From the NCBI GenBank assembly GCA_937967465.1, contig CALBSW010000147.1:1-5779 (forward strand): 5,779 nt of DNA, written 5' to 3'. This DNA is from an uncultured Flavobacteriales bacterium (GTDB lineage: Bacteria > Bacteroidota > Bacteroidia > Flavobacteriales_D > Sanyastnellaceae). This document shows, in pieces, positions 1 to 5,779 of this stretch. Position numbers and translations under genes: made by a program. The first letter of the stretch is position 1, and every line of letters begins with the position of its first letter. The notes below the pieces were generated by a model, which saw nothing but the letters and a program-made list of their open reading frames with translations, was not told the DNA's origin and did not search any database.

Positions 1-178
1 CGTCGTAGTTGTCCGCAGCTGTGTCCGTGCAGCCATAGTAGATGCAGGAGCCATCATCGGTGTTGGCCGAGGCGTCGTAGTTGTCCGCAGCTGTGTCCGT
101 GCAGCCATAGTAGATGCAGGAGCCATCGTCAGTGTTGGCCGAGGCGTCGTAGTTGTCTGCGGCGGGATCCGTGCAGCC
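1..178 (-). repeat. 72-bp tandem repeats encoding GCTDP...DDGSC units
   Basis: Positions 1-72 and 73-144 are identical except for two bases, and 145-178 continues the pattern with more changes. Each unit encodes 24 residues beginning GCTDTAADNYDASAN and ending DDGSCIYY. The array runs off the left edge, so the copy number is unknown. Near-identity of adjacent units indicates recent tandem expansion. Confidence 0.95.
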
Positions 179-2470
179 TTCGACGACCAGTGTCGAGCAG
201 CTTCCGTCGTCTAGTTGGGCGTCGGGATCGTACTCGATATAGTCGGGGTCTGTGCAGCCTCCGTAGTGGCAGACAGCGACAAAGAAATCGAGATTTGCAT
301 CTCTGCCACCAGTCACGTAAAGTGTCGTGTCGCCTCCTTGGGCTATGATATCGCCGGATACGACCACGGCTTCATGGGCAAAATGATCAACGAGCCATTT
401 GCCAGGAGACGAGTGTCCAGCAGATGCGATTCGTACTCTGTATTTCACAGTCTCGCCGTGAGGCGTTTCGGGCTTGCTGACGGTTTTGACCACGGTTCCA
501 GCATTTGGAAACTCATTCTCATCCCAATACTCAGCGAGAGGTGAATTGGAGTACCCGCCCACGGGAGAGAGAGGAAAGAACCGAGCCTCTCGAATGACTG
601 GGTTCGTCGCATGAGGCGGGAACGAGGAGAGGTCGGAGATGAGGTTGAACGCGATTGAAATCCGGGGTTCTGTGGGTTGCCTGTTTGCATTGGGGTTGTA
701 GTTGACTGCGGCTGGATCCATACAGCCTTCTACAGTACCGCCGATGCAAGGCTCGTTGGCGGGGTCGTCGAAATTGGTGGCCAGGCGGTCGAAGCAATTG
801 TCTTCGTCGTCACAAATGCCGTCACTGTCTTGGTCGCTGACGCCGCAGTCGCAGCAAAGGGAGTACGGCATGATGAGCATCAGGGTGTTGCTCGTGCAGC
901 CGTTGGCGTCGGTGGCCATGACCGAATAGGAACCGGCGGCGAGTCCGTCGATCGCGCCCGGTTGGGCAATGGTGTAGTCGGGTGCGCCATTGATGCCGGA
1001 GAGAGTCAAGGACGTCGGTGTGCCCGTCGTGACGGTGAGGGTGGCAGAGCCGTCTTCGGCCGTCAGGGTGGTGGTGGACAGTTCGACAGCGATGCTGCCC
1101 AGCACCAGGGCGTTTTCACAGGGATCGTACAACGTCGCACAGCTGCCGTCGTCGATGGTGGCCGTGGGGTCGTACTCGTTGTACAACGGGTCCATGCAGC
1201 CCATGACATCCGGGCCGCGGAGGCAACGCACACTGAAGCCATGCTCAGCATAAACGGTACCCACAGAACTCGAACTCAATTCACTGGTGGAATTGAACTG
1301 TCTCCACGTGGTCGTACTCCAGTAATCGCCAAATGTGCCGGTGCCGAAATAGCTGCCTGAGCTGAAGCGGTAGCCGCCTGGGCGCGCATCAAACCCGTAA
1401 TCATCGGTTCCTGCAGAACTCGGATTGTTCCAGAAGTTGGCGGATTTGAGTTGTGCGGTAGGGTTGGGGCCGACTTCTGCAGTCAAGGTGTTCCAATCTG
1501 CATCGGTTGGCATTTCCCATCCAGTTGGGCAGATGCTGCGCGCATCTTGTACCGCGTGCCAATTGTAGAGGCGGCCGAACTGGGTGAGGTTGGCCGGGTC
1601 ACCGCTGTGAATGTCTTGGGCGCCTTCGGTCGTACCAGACCAGCTGGCATTGTCCAGTTCGCCGGGGATGGCGTCCCCATTGGCATACACCGTGGTCTGG
1701 AGGTTTTCTGAAAACCAGCATTGTCCTCCGATTTGAACCACACCGTAGGTATGACCATCAAACGTAGGGGAGGCGCAGTTCGGGTCGATGAGGTGGACGC
1801 AGCTTCCATCGTCCACAGCTGCATTCGCGTCGTATTGGATGTATGCCGGATCCGTGCAGCCCATCAGGGTGGCGCAGCTGCCGTCATCCACTGTGGCGGC
1901 GACATCATATTCTTGGTAGTCCGGGTCGGTGCAGCCGGGCACGACGATGGAGAAGGTGGCGGTGAAATTGTTGCCGAAGTCGCTGTCGAATTTGGTGTCG
2001 GAGCAGCCGCCGGCGTCGTCTCCAGAGGCGTCCCAGTAGAGCTCGAGGACATAGTCACCCGCGGTGAGGGCGCCGAGCAGGTCGATGCCGGCTCCCGTTG
2101 CGGCCCACTTCTGATCGCCGGGATTGGCCAACTCGGAATCGTAAGGGAGCGCGAGGGCGGTGAAGGCGCCTGGGGTGTCGCCTGAGGCGTAAATCCGGTA
2201 ATTCAGATTGCCCCCGCAGACATTGGAGCTGCCGTTCTTGTAAGTCTTCAGCTCCCCGCCGTTGAGCGTCAAGGCGTCGGCGGCGGTGAAGTCACCGAGG
2301 TCGTTGCCGGCAAAGGCGGTGGCCCCATCGGCGTTGATGCCGCCGGCTAGGAATTGGTCACCGGATCCGCTGTCGATGATGACGTAGGATTGAAAGATGT
2401 CCCAGGCCGCTTGGCTCTGGATGGGAAGAAGAAACAAGGCGAATGCGCCCAGTACGGTAGAAAGCCGCAT
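1..2470 (-). CDS. Secreted multidomain repeat protein with FISUMP, SprB-like and GCTDP repeats (3' end beyond window)
   Basis: The frame is open from ATG 2470-2468 to the left edge, giving 823 visible codons with no stop (checked codon by codon) and no C-terminus in view. Residues 1-21 form a signal peptide: a short basic start (MRLS), a hydrophobic core (VLGAFALFLLPI) and an SQA cleavage site, which supports this start. Domain order: unnamed beta-rich domain 22-178; GCTDP...DDGSC repeats at 179-199 and 204-224; FISUMP domain about 237-419; a third repeat at 424-444; SprB-like plus calcium-motif module about 451-575; a broken repeat at 582-598; an unrecognised cysteine-poor domain about 599-735; and repeats at 738-758, 765-785, 789-809 and 813 onward. 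Such proteins are exported by Sec and, in Bacteroidota, often onward by type IX secretion; the sorting domain would lie outside the window. An adhesive or structural surface role is inferred. There is no Shine-Dalgarno sequence before the ATG, as is common in this phylum. Confidence 0.93.
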   Translation of the reverse strand, partial: MRLSTVLGAFALFLLPIQSQAAWDIFQSYVIIDSGSGDQFLAGGINADGATAFAGNDLGDFTAADALTLNGGELKTYKNGSSNVCGGNLNYRIYASGDTPGAFTALALPYDSELANPGDQKWAATGAGIDLLGALTAGDYVLELYWDASGDDAGGCSDTKFDSDFGNNFTATFSIVVPGCTDPDYQEYDVAATVDDGSCATLMGCTDPAYIQYDANAAVDDGSCVHLIDPNCASPTFDGHTYGVVQIGGQCWFSENLQTTVYANGDAIPGELDNASWSGTTEGAQDIHSGDPANLTQFGRLYNWHAVQDARSICPTGWEMPTDADWNTLTAEVGPNPTAQLKSANFWNNPSSAGTDDYGFDARPGGYRFSSGSYFGTGTFGDYWSTTTWRQFNSTSELSSSSVGTVYAEHGFSVRCLRGPDVMGCMDPLYNEYDPTATIDDGSCATLYDPCENALVLGSIAVELSTTTLTAEDGSATLTVTTGTPTSLTLSGINGAPDYTIAQPGAIDGLAAGSYSVMATDANGCTSNTLMLIMPYSLCCDCGVSDQDSDGICDDEDNCFDRLATNFDDPANEPCIGGTVEGCMDPAAVNYNPNANRQPTEPRISIAFNLISDLSSFPPHATNPVIREARFFPLSPVGGYSNSPLAEYWDENEFPNAGTVVKTVSKPETPHGETVKYRVRIASAGHSSPGKWLVDHFAHEAVVVSGDIIAQGGDTTLYVTGGRDANLDFFVAVCHYGGCTDPDYIEYDPDAQLDDGSCSTLVVEGCTDPAADNYDASANTDDGSCIYYGCTDTAADNYDASANTDDGSCIYYGCTDTAADNYD
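266..676 (-). other. Unrecognised cysteine-poor domain of the left protein
   Basis: Residues about 599-735 lie between a broken GCTDP repeat (ending NPNANRQ) and the next intact one. Visible pieces are ISIAFNLISDLSSFP, REARFFPLSPVGGYSNSP, LAEYWDENEFPNAGTVVK, GETVKYRVRIASAG and TLYVTGGRDANLDFFVAV. There is one cysteine, right at the end. Alternating hydrophobic stretches suggest beta structure. Base composition is lower in GC than the neighbours (for example 29 of 60 at 481-540 against 42 of 60 at 2041-2100, counted by hand). I do not recognise the family. Confidence 0.5.
746..1120 (-). other. SprB-like plus calcium-motif module, copy in the left protein
   Basis: Residues about 451-575. The first part resembles a SprB repeat: DGSATLTVTTG, then SGINGAPDYTI and GLAAGSYSVMATDANGC. 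It is followed by MPYSLCC, CGVSDQDSDGICDDEDNC (a thrombospondin-type-3-like calcium motif) and NFDDPANEPC. SprB repeats occur in type IX-secreted gliding adhesins of Bacteroidota. The same arrangement closes the right-hand protein. Confidence 0.75.
1214..1762 (-). other. FISUMP (Fib_succ_major) domain
   Basis: Residues about 237-419 carry the landmarks of the Fibrobacter succinogenes major paralogous domain in order: TYGVVQIGGQCWFSENL, then GRLYNWHAV, CPTGWEMPTDADW, YGFDARPGGYR, GDYWSTT and the closing HGFSVRCLR. The length of about 180 residues is normal for the family. It is an extracellular domain of unclear molecular function, common in secreted Fibrobacter and Bacteroidota proteins. Here it sits between two GCTDP repeats, like a cassette placed in a repeat-based scaffold. 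Confidence 0.9.
1799..1936 (-). repeat. Two diverged GCTDP repeats before the FISUMP domain
   Basis: Residues 179-199 (GCTDPDYQEYDVAATVDDGS then C) and 204-224 (GCTDPAYIQYDANAAVDDGS then C) are spaced 25 residues apart. They match the units at the left edge in protein but have diverged in DNA. Further single copies lie at 1139-1201 and 197-259, and a truncated one at 677-727. Confidence 0.85.
1937..2407 (-). other. Unnamed beta-rich N-terminal domain of the left protein
   Basis: Residues 22-178 follow the signal peptide. Motifs include LNGGELKTYKNG, NLNYRIYASGD, DQKWAATGAGIDLL and GDYVLELYWDA, and the domain ends in SIVVPG just before the first GCTDP repeat. The alternating hydrophobic pattern and closing Y-x-L-E-x-Y strand suggest a beta-sandwich. 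I recall similar segments in other secreted Bacteroidota proteins but cannot name a family. It has only two cysteines (SNVCGG and GGCSD), unlike the repeats that follow. Confidence 0.55.
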
Positions 2471-2593
2471 GAGAAGACAATTTGGTTGGCAGGAAGATAT
2501 TGAAAACCAGAGACTTGACCACTGATTTTCGTGGGGATTATCTCCCTGCTGGAAGGGAGTTCTTTTGCTTATATCGAGGGTGAGGAGCAATGA
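2471..2593 (-). promoter_or_regulatory. Leader and presumed promoter region of the left-hand gene
   Basis: These 123 bases lie between the terminator and the ATG at 2470, so the promoter of the left gene should be here. The stretch is visibly richer in A and T than the flanking genes. I found no good match to the Bacteroidota -7 TAnnTTTG / -33 TTTG pattern; TATCTTCC on the minus strand (around 2491-2498) is only a weak resemblance. The ATG is preceded by CCAAATTGTCTTCTC, with no purine-rich ribosome-binding sequence. The assignment rests on position only. Confidence 0.4.
2542..2559. other. Small hairpin in the leader region
   Basis: CTCCCT at 2542-2547 and AGGGAG at 2554-2559 form a perfect 6-bp stem with a 6-base loop. 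On the plus strand it is followed by TTCTTTT, so it resembles a weak terminator against antisense transcription into the right-hand gene. On the minus strand it has no T run and would sit in or near the leader of the left gene. A chance hairpin is possible. Confidence 0.3.
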
Positions 2594-2621
2594 AAAAGCC
2601 CCGCTCGGTGGCGGGGCTTTT
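2594..2621 (-). terminator. Rho-independent terminator of the right-hand gene
   Basis: A perfect 11-bp stem is formed by 2594-2604 (AAAAGCCCCGC) and 2611-2621 (GCGGGGCTTTT), with a 6-base loop at 2605-2610. Read on the minus strand it starts 23 bases after the TAA, has a GC-rich core and ends in a run of five T. The plus-strand reading has four T, so it could also work in reverse, but no plus-strand gene enters it. It separates the two large genes into different transcription units. Confidence 0.92.
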
Positions 2622-2644
2622 CGAATGGATGAATTCCGTTTTGA

Positions 2645-5600
2645 TTACGGCTCGATGCAGTCGGTGTTGGCTGGATCGGCGAAGTTGGGTGCAGTCTGGT
2701 CGGTGCAGTTGTCGTCGTCGTCGCAGATGCCATCGGCATCTGCGTCGTTGATGCCGCAACCGCTGCAGCAAAGGCTGAACGGAATGATCAGTTGGCGCAC
2801 GATGGCCGGCTGTTGCAAGGTCGTTCCTCCAACGGAGGTGTCGGCCACACCCCAACATCCATCGGCGTCTTGCACCATGACATTGTAGTAGCCCGCTTCC
2901 AGTGCGTTGAGGTCGCTGGGCAATGAAATGGTGTAATCCGGTGCGCCGTTGACACCGGTCAAGTAAACGGTGGAGGCGGCGTTGCCCGTGATGTTGAGGC
3001 TGATGTCGCCATCTGCGGTGGACATGGTGGTGGCGGGAGCCTCCACGATGATGTCATTGAAAATCGGAGCGTTCGGGCACACCTCGCATTCCTCGCCACC
3101 TGCGCTCTGGTAATTGTTGGCCAGCGGGTCGGTGCAGAGGTCGTTGTCGTCGCAGACGCCGTCGTTGTCGACGTCGGTATCGACGTTGCCACAGCCGCAG
3201 ATGCCAGGTGCCGTCTTGGCTGGGTCGTTCGGGCAGCCATCGGCATCGTTGCAGGTGCCGTCGCTGTCGTCGTCGTTGGTGTCCACGCCGCCGGTTCCGT
3301 CCGCATTGGTGCAGGTCTCGCAACCCGTCGGATAGATGCAAGCTGCGTTGCTGGCGTCGGCGTAGTTGCAGGCTGTCAAGTCCGTGCAGCTGTCTGCGCT
3401 GTCGTCACAAATGCCGTCGTTGTCTGCATCGGCCGCGCAAGTTCCGCCGCACACGCCCAGGGCGTCATTGACGTTGCCCGCACAATCACATGCTCCAGGT
3501 GCAATGCCACTGCCGCCACACACACCGCACTCATCGGTGTATTGGCAAGTTGCGTTGCCTGCATCGTCATAGTTGCAGGCCGTCTGGTCGATGCAGTTGT
3601 CGGAGTCGTCGCAGACGCCATCGCTGTCCGAGTCGGCAGCGCAGGTTCCACCGCAGACGCCGAGTGCGTCGTTCTGATTTCCGTTGCAGTCGCAGTCGCC
3701 CGCAGGGATGTCGGAACAGCCGCAGGCGTAAATGGCACCGGGACCATTGCAAATGCCGCATGCGTCCAGTGTGCCGACGCAGGGATCGACATCGTCACAT
3801 ACGCCGTCACTGTCGGCATCGGCTGCGCAAGAACCACCGCAAACACCGAGGGCGTCGTTCTGGTTGCCGTTGCAGTCGCAGTCTCCCGCTGGGATGCCCG
3901 TTCCACCACAAATACCGCACGCATCCACGGTTGCACAAGCCCCATTGGCGGGATCATCGTAGTTGCAAGCGTTGGTGTCGATGCAATTGTCGGAGGTGTC
4001 ACAGATGCCATCGCCGTCTGAGTCTGCCGCGCAGGTTCCGCCGCAAACGCCGAGTGCGTCGTTCTGATTTCCGTTGCAGTCGCAGTCTCCTGCCGGGATG
4101 TCGCTGCAGCCGCAGGCGTAAATCGGACCAGGGCCGTTGCAAACGCCACAGGCGTCGGGCGTGCCAACGCAGGTGTCCACGTCGTCGCAAATGCCGTCGC
4201 TGTCCGCATCTGCGGCACAAGTTCCGCCGCAGACGCCGAGTGCGTCGTTCACATTGCCGTTGCAGTCGCAGTCTCCGGCTGGGATTCCACTGCATCCGCA
4301 GGCGTAAATGGCACCTGGACCGTTGCAGACGCCACAGGCGTCGAGCGTACCGACGCAGGGGTCGACATCGTCACATACGCCGTCACTGTCGGCATCGGCT
4401 GCGCAAGAACCACCGCAAACACCGAGGGCGTCGTTCTGGTTGCCGTTGCAGTCGCAGTCTCCCGCTGGGATGCCCGTTCCACCACAAATACCGCACGCAT
4501 CCACGGTTGCACAAGCCCCATTGGCGGGATCATCGTAGTTGCAAGCGTTGGTGTCGATGCAATTGTCGGAGGTGTCACAGATGCCATCGCCGTCTGAGTC
4601 TGCCGCGCAGGTTCCGCCGCAAACGCCGAGTGCGTCGTTCTGATTTCCGTTGCAGTCGCAGTCTCCTGCCGGGATGTCGCTACATCCGCAGGCGTAGATG
4701 GCACCGGGGCCGTCGCACACACCACAGGCATCTTCCGTGCCGACACAAGGATCGACGTCATCGCAGACGCCATCGCTGTCGGCGTCTGCAGCACATGTTC
4801 CGCCACACACCCCGAGGGCATCGTTCACATTGCCGTTGCAATCGCAATCACCTGGAGGAATACCAGGGCCATCGCATACGCCGCAAACGTCGTCGTAGAG
4901 ACATGTACCATTGCCTGCATCGTCGTAGTTGCAGGCGTTGGTGTCGGAGCAATTGTCACCGGTGTCGCAGATGCCATCGCCGTCGCTGTCCGCGCTGACG
5001 ACAGTGATGTTGAAGCTGGAGGAGGTCGAGTTGCCGTAAATGTCGAGGGCGGTGTAGGTCACCGTGGTCGTACCGATGGCGAAGTCGCTCCCCGGCTGGT
5101 GCGTGGAGGTCAACGTCACATTGGCCGGGTTGCCCACGGCGTCGGTGGTGCAGTTGTCCGTGGCTGTCGGAGGGGTCCACGTCACGGTGGCAGTACAGCC
5201 GCCGGCTTGGGTGGCTCGAGTGAGGTCGCTGGGCATGCCCGCAATGGTCGGAGCCTGTGTGTCGGTGACCGTCACGTCGAAAGACATGGTGGCACTGTTG
5301 CCGCCGGCGTCCGTTGCCGTGTAGGTGACAGTCGTCACGCCGACGTCAAAAGCCGTACCGCTGGCAATATCCGGGGTGAGTGTGTAGGTACAATTGTCGG
5401 TGACGGCAGGGTCTGTCCACGTCACAATGGCGGAACAATTGTTCGCATCGTTGGTGGCGGAGATGCTGGCCATTTGGGTGATGACAGGCGACTGATTGTC
5501 CTGCACTGTGATGGTGGCCGTCGCTGTATTCTGGTTGCCATTGGTGTCGGTGACGGTCAAGGTCACCGTGTTGGTGCCCAGGTGGGTGCAGTCGAAGTCC

Positions 5601-5779
5601 GTCTGGCTGAGGGAAGTGGTCGCAATGCCACAATTGTCGGTAGAACCGTTGTCCACAGAGGAAGCGGTGATGCTGGCCGCTCCAGATGCGTCGAGAACAA
5701 TCGTTTGATTTTGAGCCAACGCTGTTGGATTCTCATTGTCGGTGACCGTGACGTCAAAACTGTCTGTGATGCTGTTGCC
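2645..5779 (-). CDS. Large extracellular HYR / calcium-motif cysteine-repeat protein (5' end beyond window)
   Basis: The frame is open from the right edge to TAA at 2647-2645, giving 1044 visible residues. An internal TTG at 5719 could be read as a start, but the preceding 20 codons (GNSITDSFDVTVTDNENPTA) continue an HYR domain, so the real start lies outside the window. Visible layout: HYR/Ig-like domains 1-263; an array of eight modules 264-783; a linker with further calcium-type motifs and an NDPAK..PGICGCG segment 784-900; and a SprB-like module 901-1044 ending DCIEP. Cysteine, aspartate and glycine are very abundant and lysine is scarce in the array, as in extracellular calcium-stabilised stalks. 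It is probably a surface adhesin or matrix protein; no catalytic domain is visible. No recognisable type IX sorting domain follows the last module. A terminator lies just downstream, so the gene probably ends its own transcript. Confidence 0.93.
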   Translation of the reverse strand, partial: GNSITDSFDVTVTDNENPTALAQNQTIVLDASGAASITASSVDNGSTDNCGIATTSLSQTDFDCTHLGTNTVTLTVTDTNGNQNTATATITVQDNQSPVITQMASISATNDANNCSAIVTWTDPAVTDNCTYTLTPDIASGTAFDVGVTTVTYTATDAGGNSATMSFDVTVTDTQAPTIAGMPSDLTRATQAGGCTATVTWTPPTATDNCTTDAVGNPANVTLTSTHQPGSDFAIGTTTVTYTALDIYGNSTSSSFNITVVSADSDGDGICDTGDNCSDTNACNYDDAGNGTCLYDDVCGVCDGPGIPPGDCDCNGNVNDALGVCGGTCAADADSDGVCDDVDPCVGTEDACGVCDGPGAIYACGCSDIPAGDCDCNGNQNDALGVCGGTCAADSDGDGICDTSDNCIDTNACNYDDPANGACATVDACGICGGTGIPAGDCDCNGNQNDALGVCGGSCAADADSDGVCDDVDPCVGTLDACGVCNGPGAIYACGCSGIPAGDCDCNGNVNDALGVCGGTCAADADSDGICDDVDTCVGTPDACGVCNGPGPIYACGCSDIPAGDCDCNGNQNDALGVCGGTCAADSDGDGICDTSDNCIDTNACNYDDPANGACATVDACGICGGTGIPAGDCDCNGNQNDALGVCGGSCAADADSDGVCDDVDPCVGTLDACGICNGPGAIYACGCSDIPAGDCDCNGNQNDALGVCGGTCAADSDSDGVCDDSDNCIDQTACNYDDAGNATCQYTDECGVCGGSGIAPGACDCAGNVNDALGVCGGTCAADADNDGICDDSADSCTDLTACNYADASNAACIYPTGCETCTNADGTGGVDTNDDDSDGTCNDADGCPNDPAKTAPGICGCGNVDTDVDNDGVCDDNDLCTDPLANNYQSAGGEECEVCPNAPIFNDIIVEAPATTMSTADGDISLNITGNAASTVYLTGVNGAPDYTISLPSDLNALEAGYYNVMVQDADGCWGVADTSVGGTTLQQPAIVRQLIIPFSLCCSGCGINDADADGICDDDDNCTDQTAPNFADPANTDCIEP
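2648..3079 (-). other. C-terminal SprB-like plus calcium-motif module of the right protein
   Basis: Residues 901-1044 contain STADGDISLNITG, LTGVNGAPDYTISLPSDL, LEAGYYNVMVQDADGC, IPFSLCC, CGINDADADGICDDDDNC and NFADPANTDC, ending IEP. The order matches residues 451-575 of the left protein. It is the very end of this protein, where a type IX sorting domain would normally be found. Confidence 0.75.
3786..4105 (-). repeat. 320-bp perfect direct repeat, copy 1
   Basis: Identical base for base to 4362-4681, an offset of 576 bp. It covers the end of B3, all of A3 and the head of B4. The flanks diverge at once: about 10 mismatches in the 65 bases to the left and 13 in the 60 to the right, counted by hand. 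Confidence 0.95.
4362..4681 (-). repeat. 320-bp perfect direct repeat, copy 2
   Basis: Partner of 3786-4105. It covers the end of B1, all of A2 and the head of B2. The 576-bp offset equals exactly one B-A-B block (62+68+62 = 192 residues). Confidence 0.95.
4991..5779 (-). other. HYR / Ig-like domain region of the right protein
   Basis: Visible residues 1-263. There is the tail of one domain (DSFDVTVTDNENP), then a domain at about 17-97 (LAQNQTIVLDASG, SVDNGSTDNCGI, GTNTVTLTVTD). Two HYR-type domains follow at about 98-180 (CSAIVTWTDPAVTDNC, GVTTVTYTATDAGGN) and 181-262 (CTATVTWTPPTATDNC, GTTTVTYTALDIYGN). HYR is an Ig-related fold used in extracellular adhesive proteins. More copies probably lie upstream, outside the window. 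Confidence 0.85.

Larger units (their letters stand above)
3431..4990 (-). repeat. Array of eight alternating A (68-residue) and B (62-residue) cysteine/calcium modules
   Basis: N to C order with positions: A1 4990-4787, B1 4786-4601, A2 4600-4397, B2 4396-4211, B3 4210-4025, A3 4024-3821, B4 3820-3635, A4 3634-3431. Both types start with a DxDxDGxCDxxD calcium-type motif and end GDCDCNGNxNDALGVCGG followed by TCAA or SCAA (slightly changed in A4). A has NACNYDDPANGAC in the middle; B has ACGVCNGPGAIYACGC. The typical A (A2/A3) and B (B2) units each contain 10 cysteines, an even number that suits closed disulfide sets. The start motif resembles thrombospondin type 3 repeats. Confidence 0.93.

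Noticed and set aside
1..178. Regular direct repeats that might be taken for a CRISPR array.
   Set aside because: The units are contiguous 72-bp copies without unique spacers, and they are in frame within a coding sequence.
677..1360. A 227-codon plus-strand open frame and others at 1721-2185, 3542-4021 and 215-544.
   Set aside because: All lie opposite continuous minus-strand coding sequence with clear domains. They show no ribosome-binding site, signal or family motif.
2560..2593. GATATAAG upstream of the left gene as a sigma-70-like -10 element.
   Set aside because: It does not fit the Bacteroidota promoter pattern, and no matching upstream element was found at a sensible spacing.
2471..2647. 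The two large genes are in the same frame, and the gap between them has no stop other than the single TAA, so a fused or readthrough protein could be imagined.
   Set aside because: A strong terminator lies in the gap, the left gene starts with a clear signal peptide, and the gap translation has no repeat or domain character. A stop-free run of 58 codons can occur by chance.
3490..4998. A 502-codon open frame on the plus strand, very rich in arginine, histidine and cysteine.
   Set aside because: It is the antisense shadow of the module array. The repeated minus-strand codons contain no plus-strand stop, and the product is low-complexity with no start context or domain.
5717..5719. TTG as the start of the right-hand gene.
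   Set aside because: The frame continues upstream to the window edge with HYR-like sequence, and the residues after the TTG are not a signal peptide.

Overview
The window holds the facing parts of two large, secreted, multidomain surface or extracellular-matrix type proteins, both on the minus strand, and almost nothing else. The domain mix points to the Bacteroidota/FCB group and most likely to a relatively GC-rich member of the Flavobacteriales: a FISUMP (Fib_succ_major) domain, SprB-like and HYR domains, thrombospondin-type-3-like calcium motifs, GCTDP...DDGSC repeats, and a start codon without a Shine-Dalgarno sequence. No rRNA or housekeeping gene is present to narrow this further.

Right part (2645-5779, minus). 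This is the C-terminal 1044 residues of a protein whose start lies beyond the right edge. From N to C it has HYR/Ig-like beta-sandwich domains, then a 520-residue array of two alternating 10-cysteine, calcium-motif modules (A of 68 residues, B of 62, order A-B-A-B-B-A-B-A). A degenerate cysteine/aspartate-rich linker follows, and then a C-terminal SprB-like plus calcium-motif module. The stop codon is followed after 23 bases by a strong intrinsic terminator.

Middle (2471-2644). This 174-base gap holds that terminator and the leader of the next gene. I recognise no convincing promoter consensus in it.

Left part (1-2470, minus). This is the N-terminal 823 residues of a second protein that runs off the left edge. 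It has a signal peptide, an unnamed beta-rich N-terminal domain, two GCTDP repeats, a FISUMP domain, another GCTDP repeat, and a copy of the SprB-like/calcium module that also ends the right-hand protein. Then comes an unrecognised cysteine-poor domain that interrupts a GCTDP repeat, and finally a tandem run of GCTDP repeats with a 72-bp period.

The two proteins share modules, so they are probably partial paralogues or products of domain shuffling, transcribed separately. Their likely role is structural or adhesive at the cell surface, with calcium and disulfides stiffening the stalk. No enzymatic, defence or mobile-element gene is visible. The most notable points are the B-A-B duplication containing a 320-bp perfect repeat, the shared C-terminal module, and one short sequence element that seems to underlie several differently named repeats.
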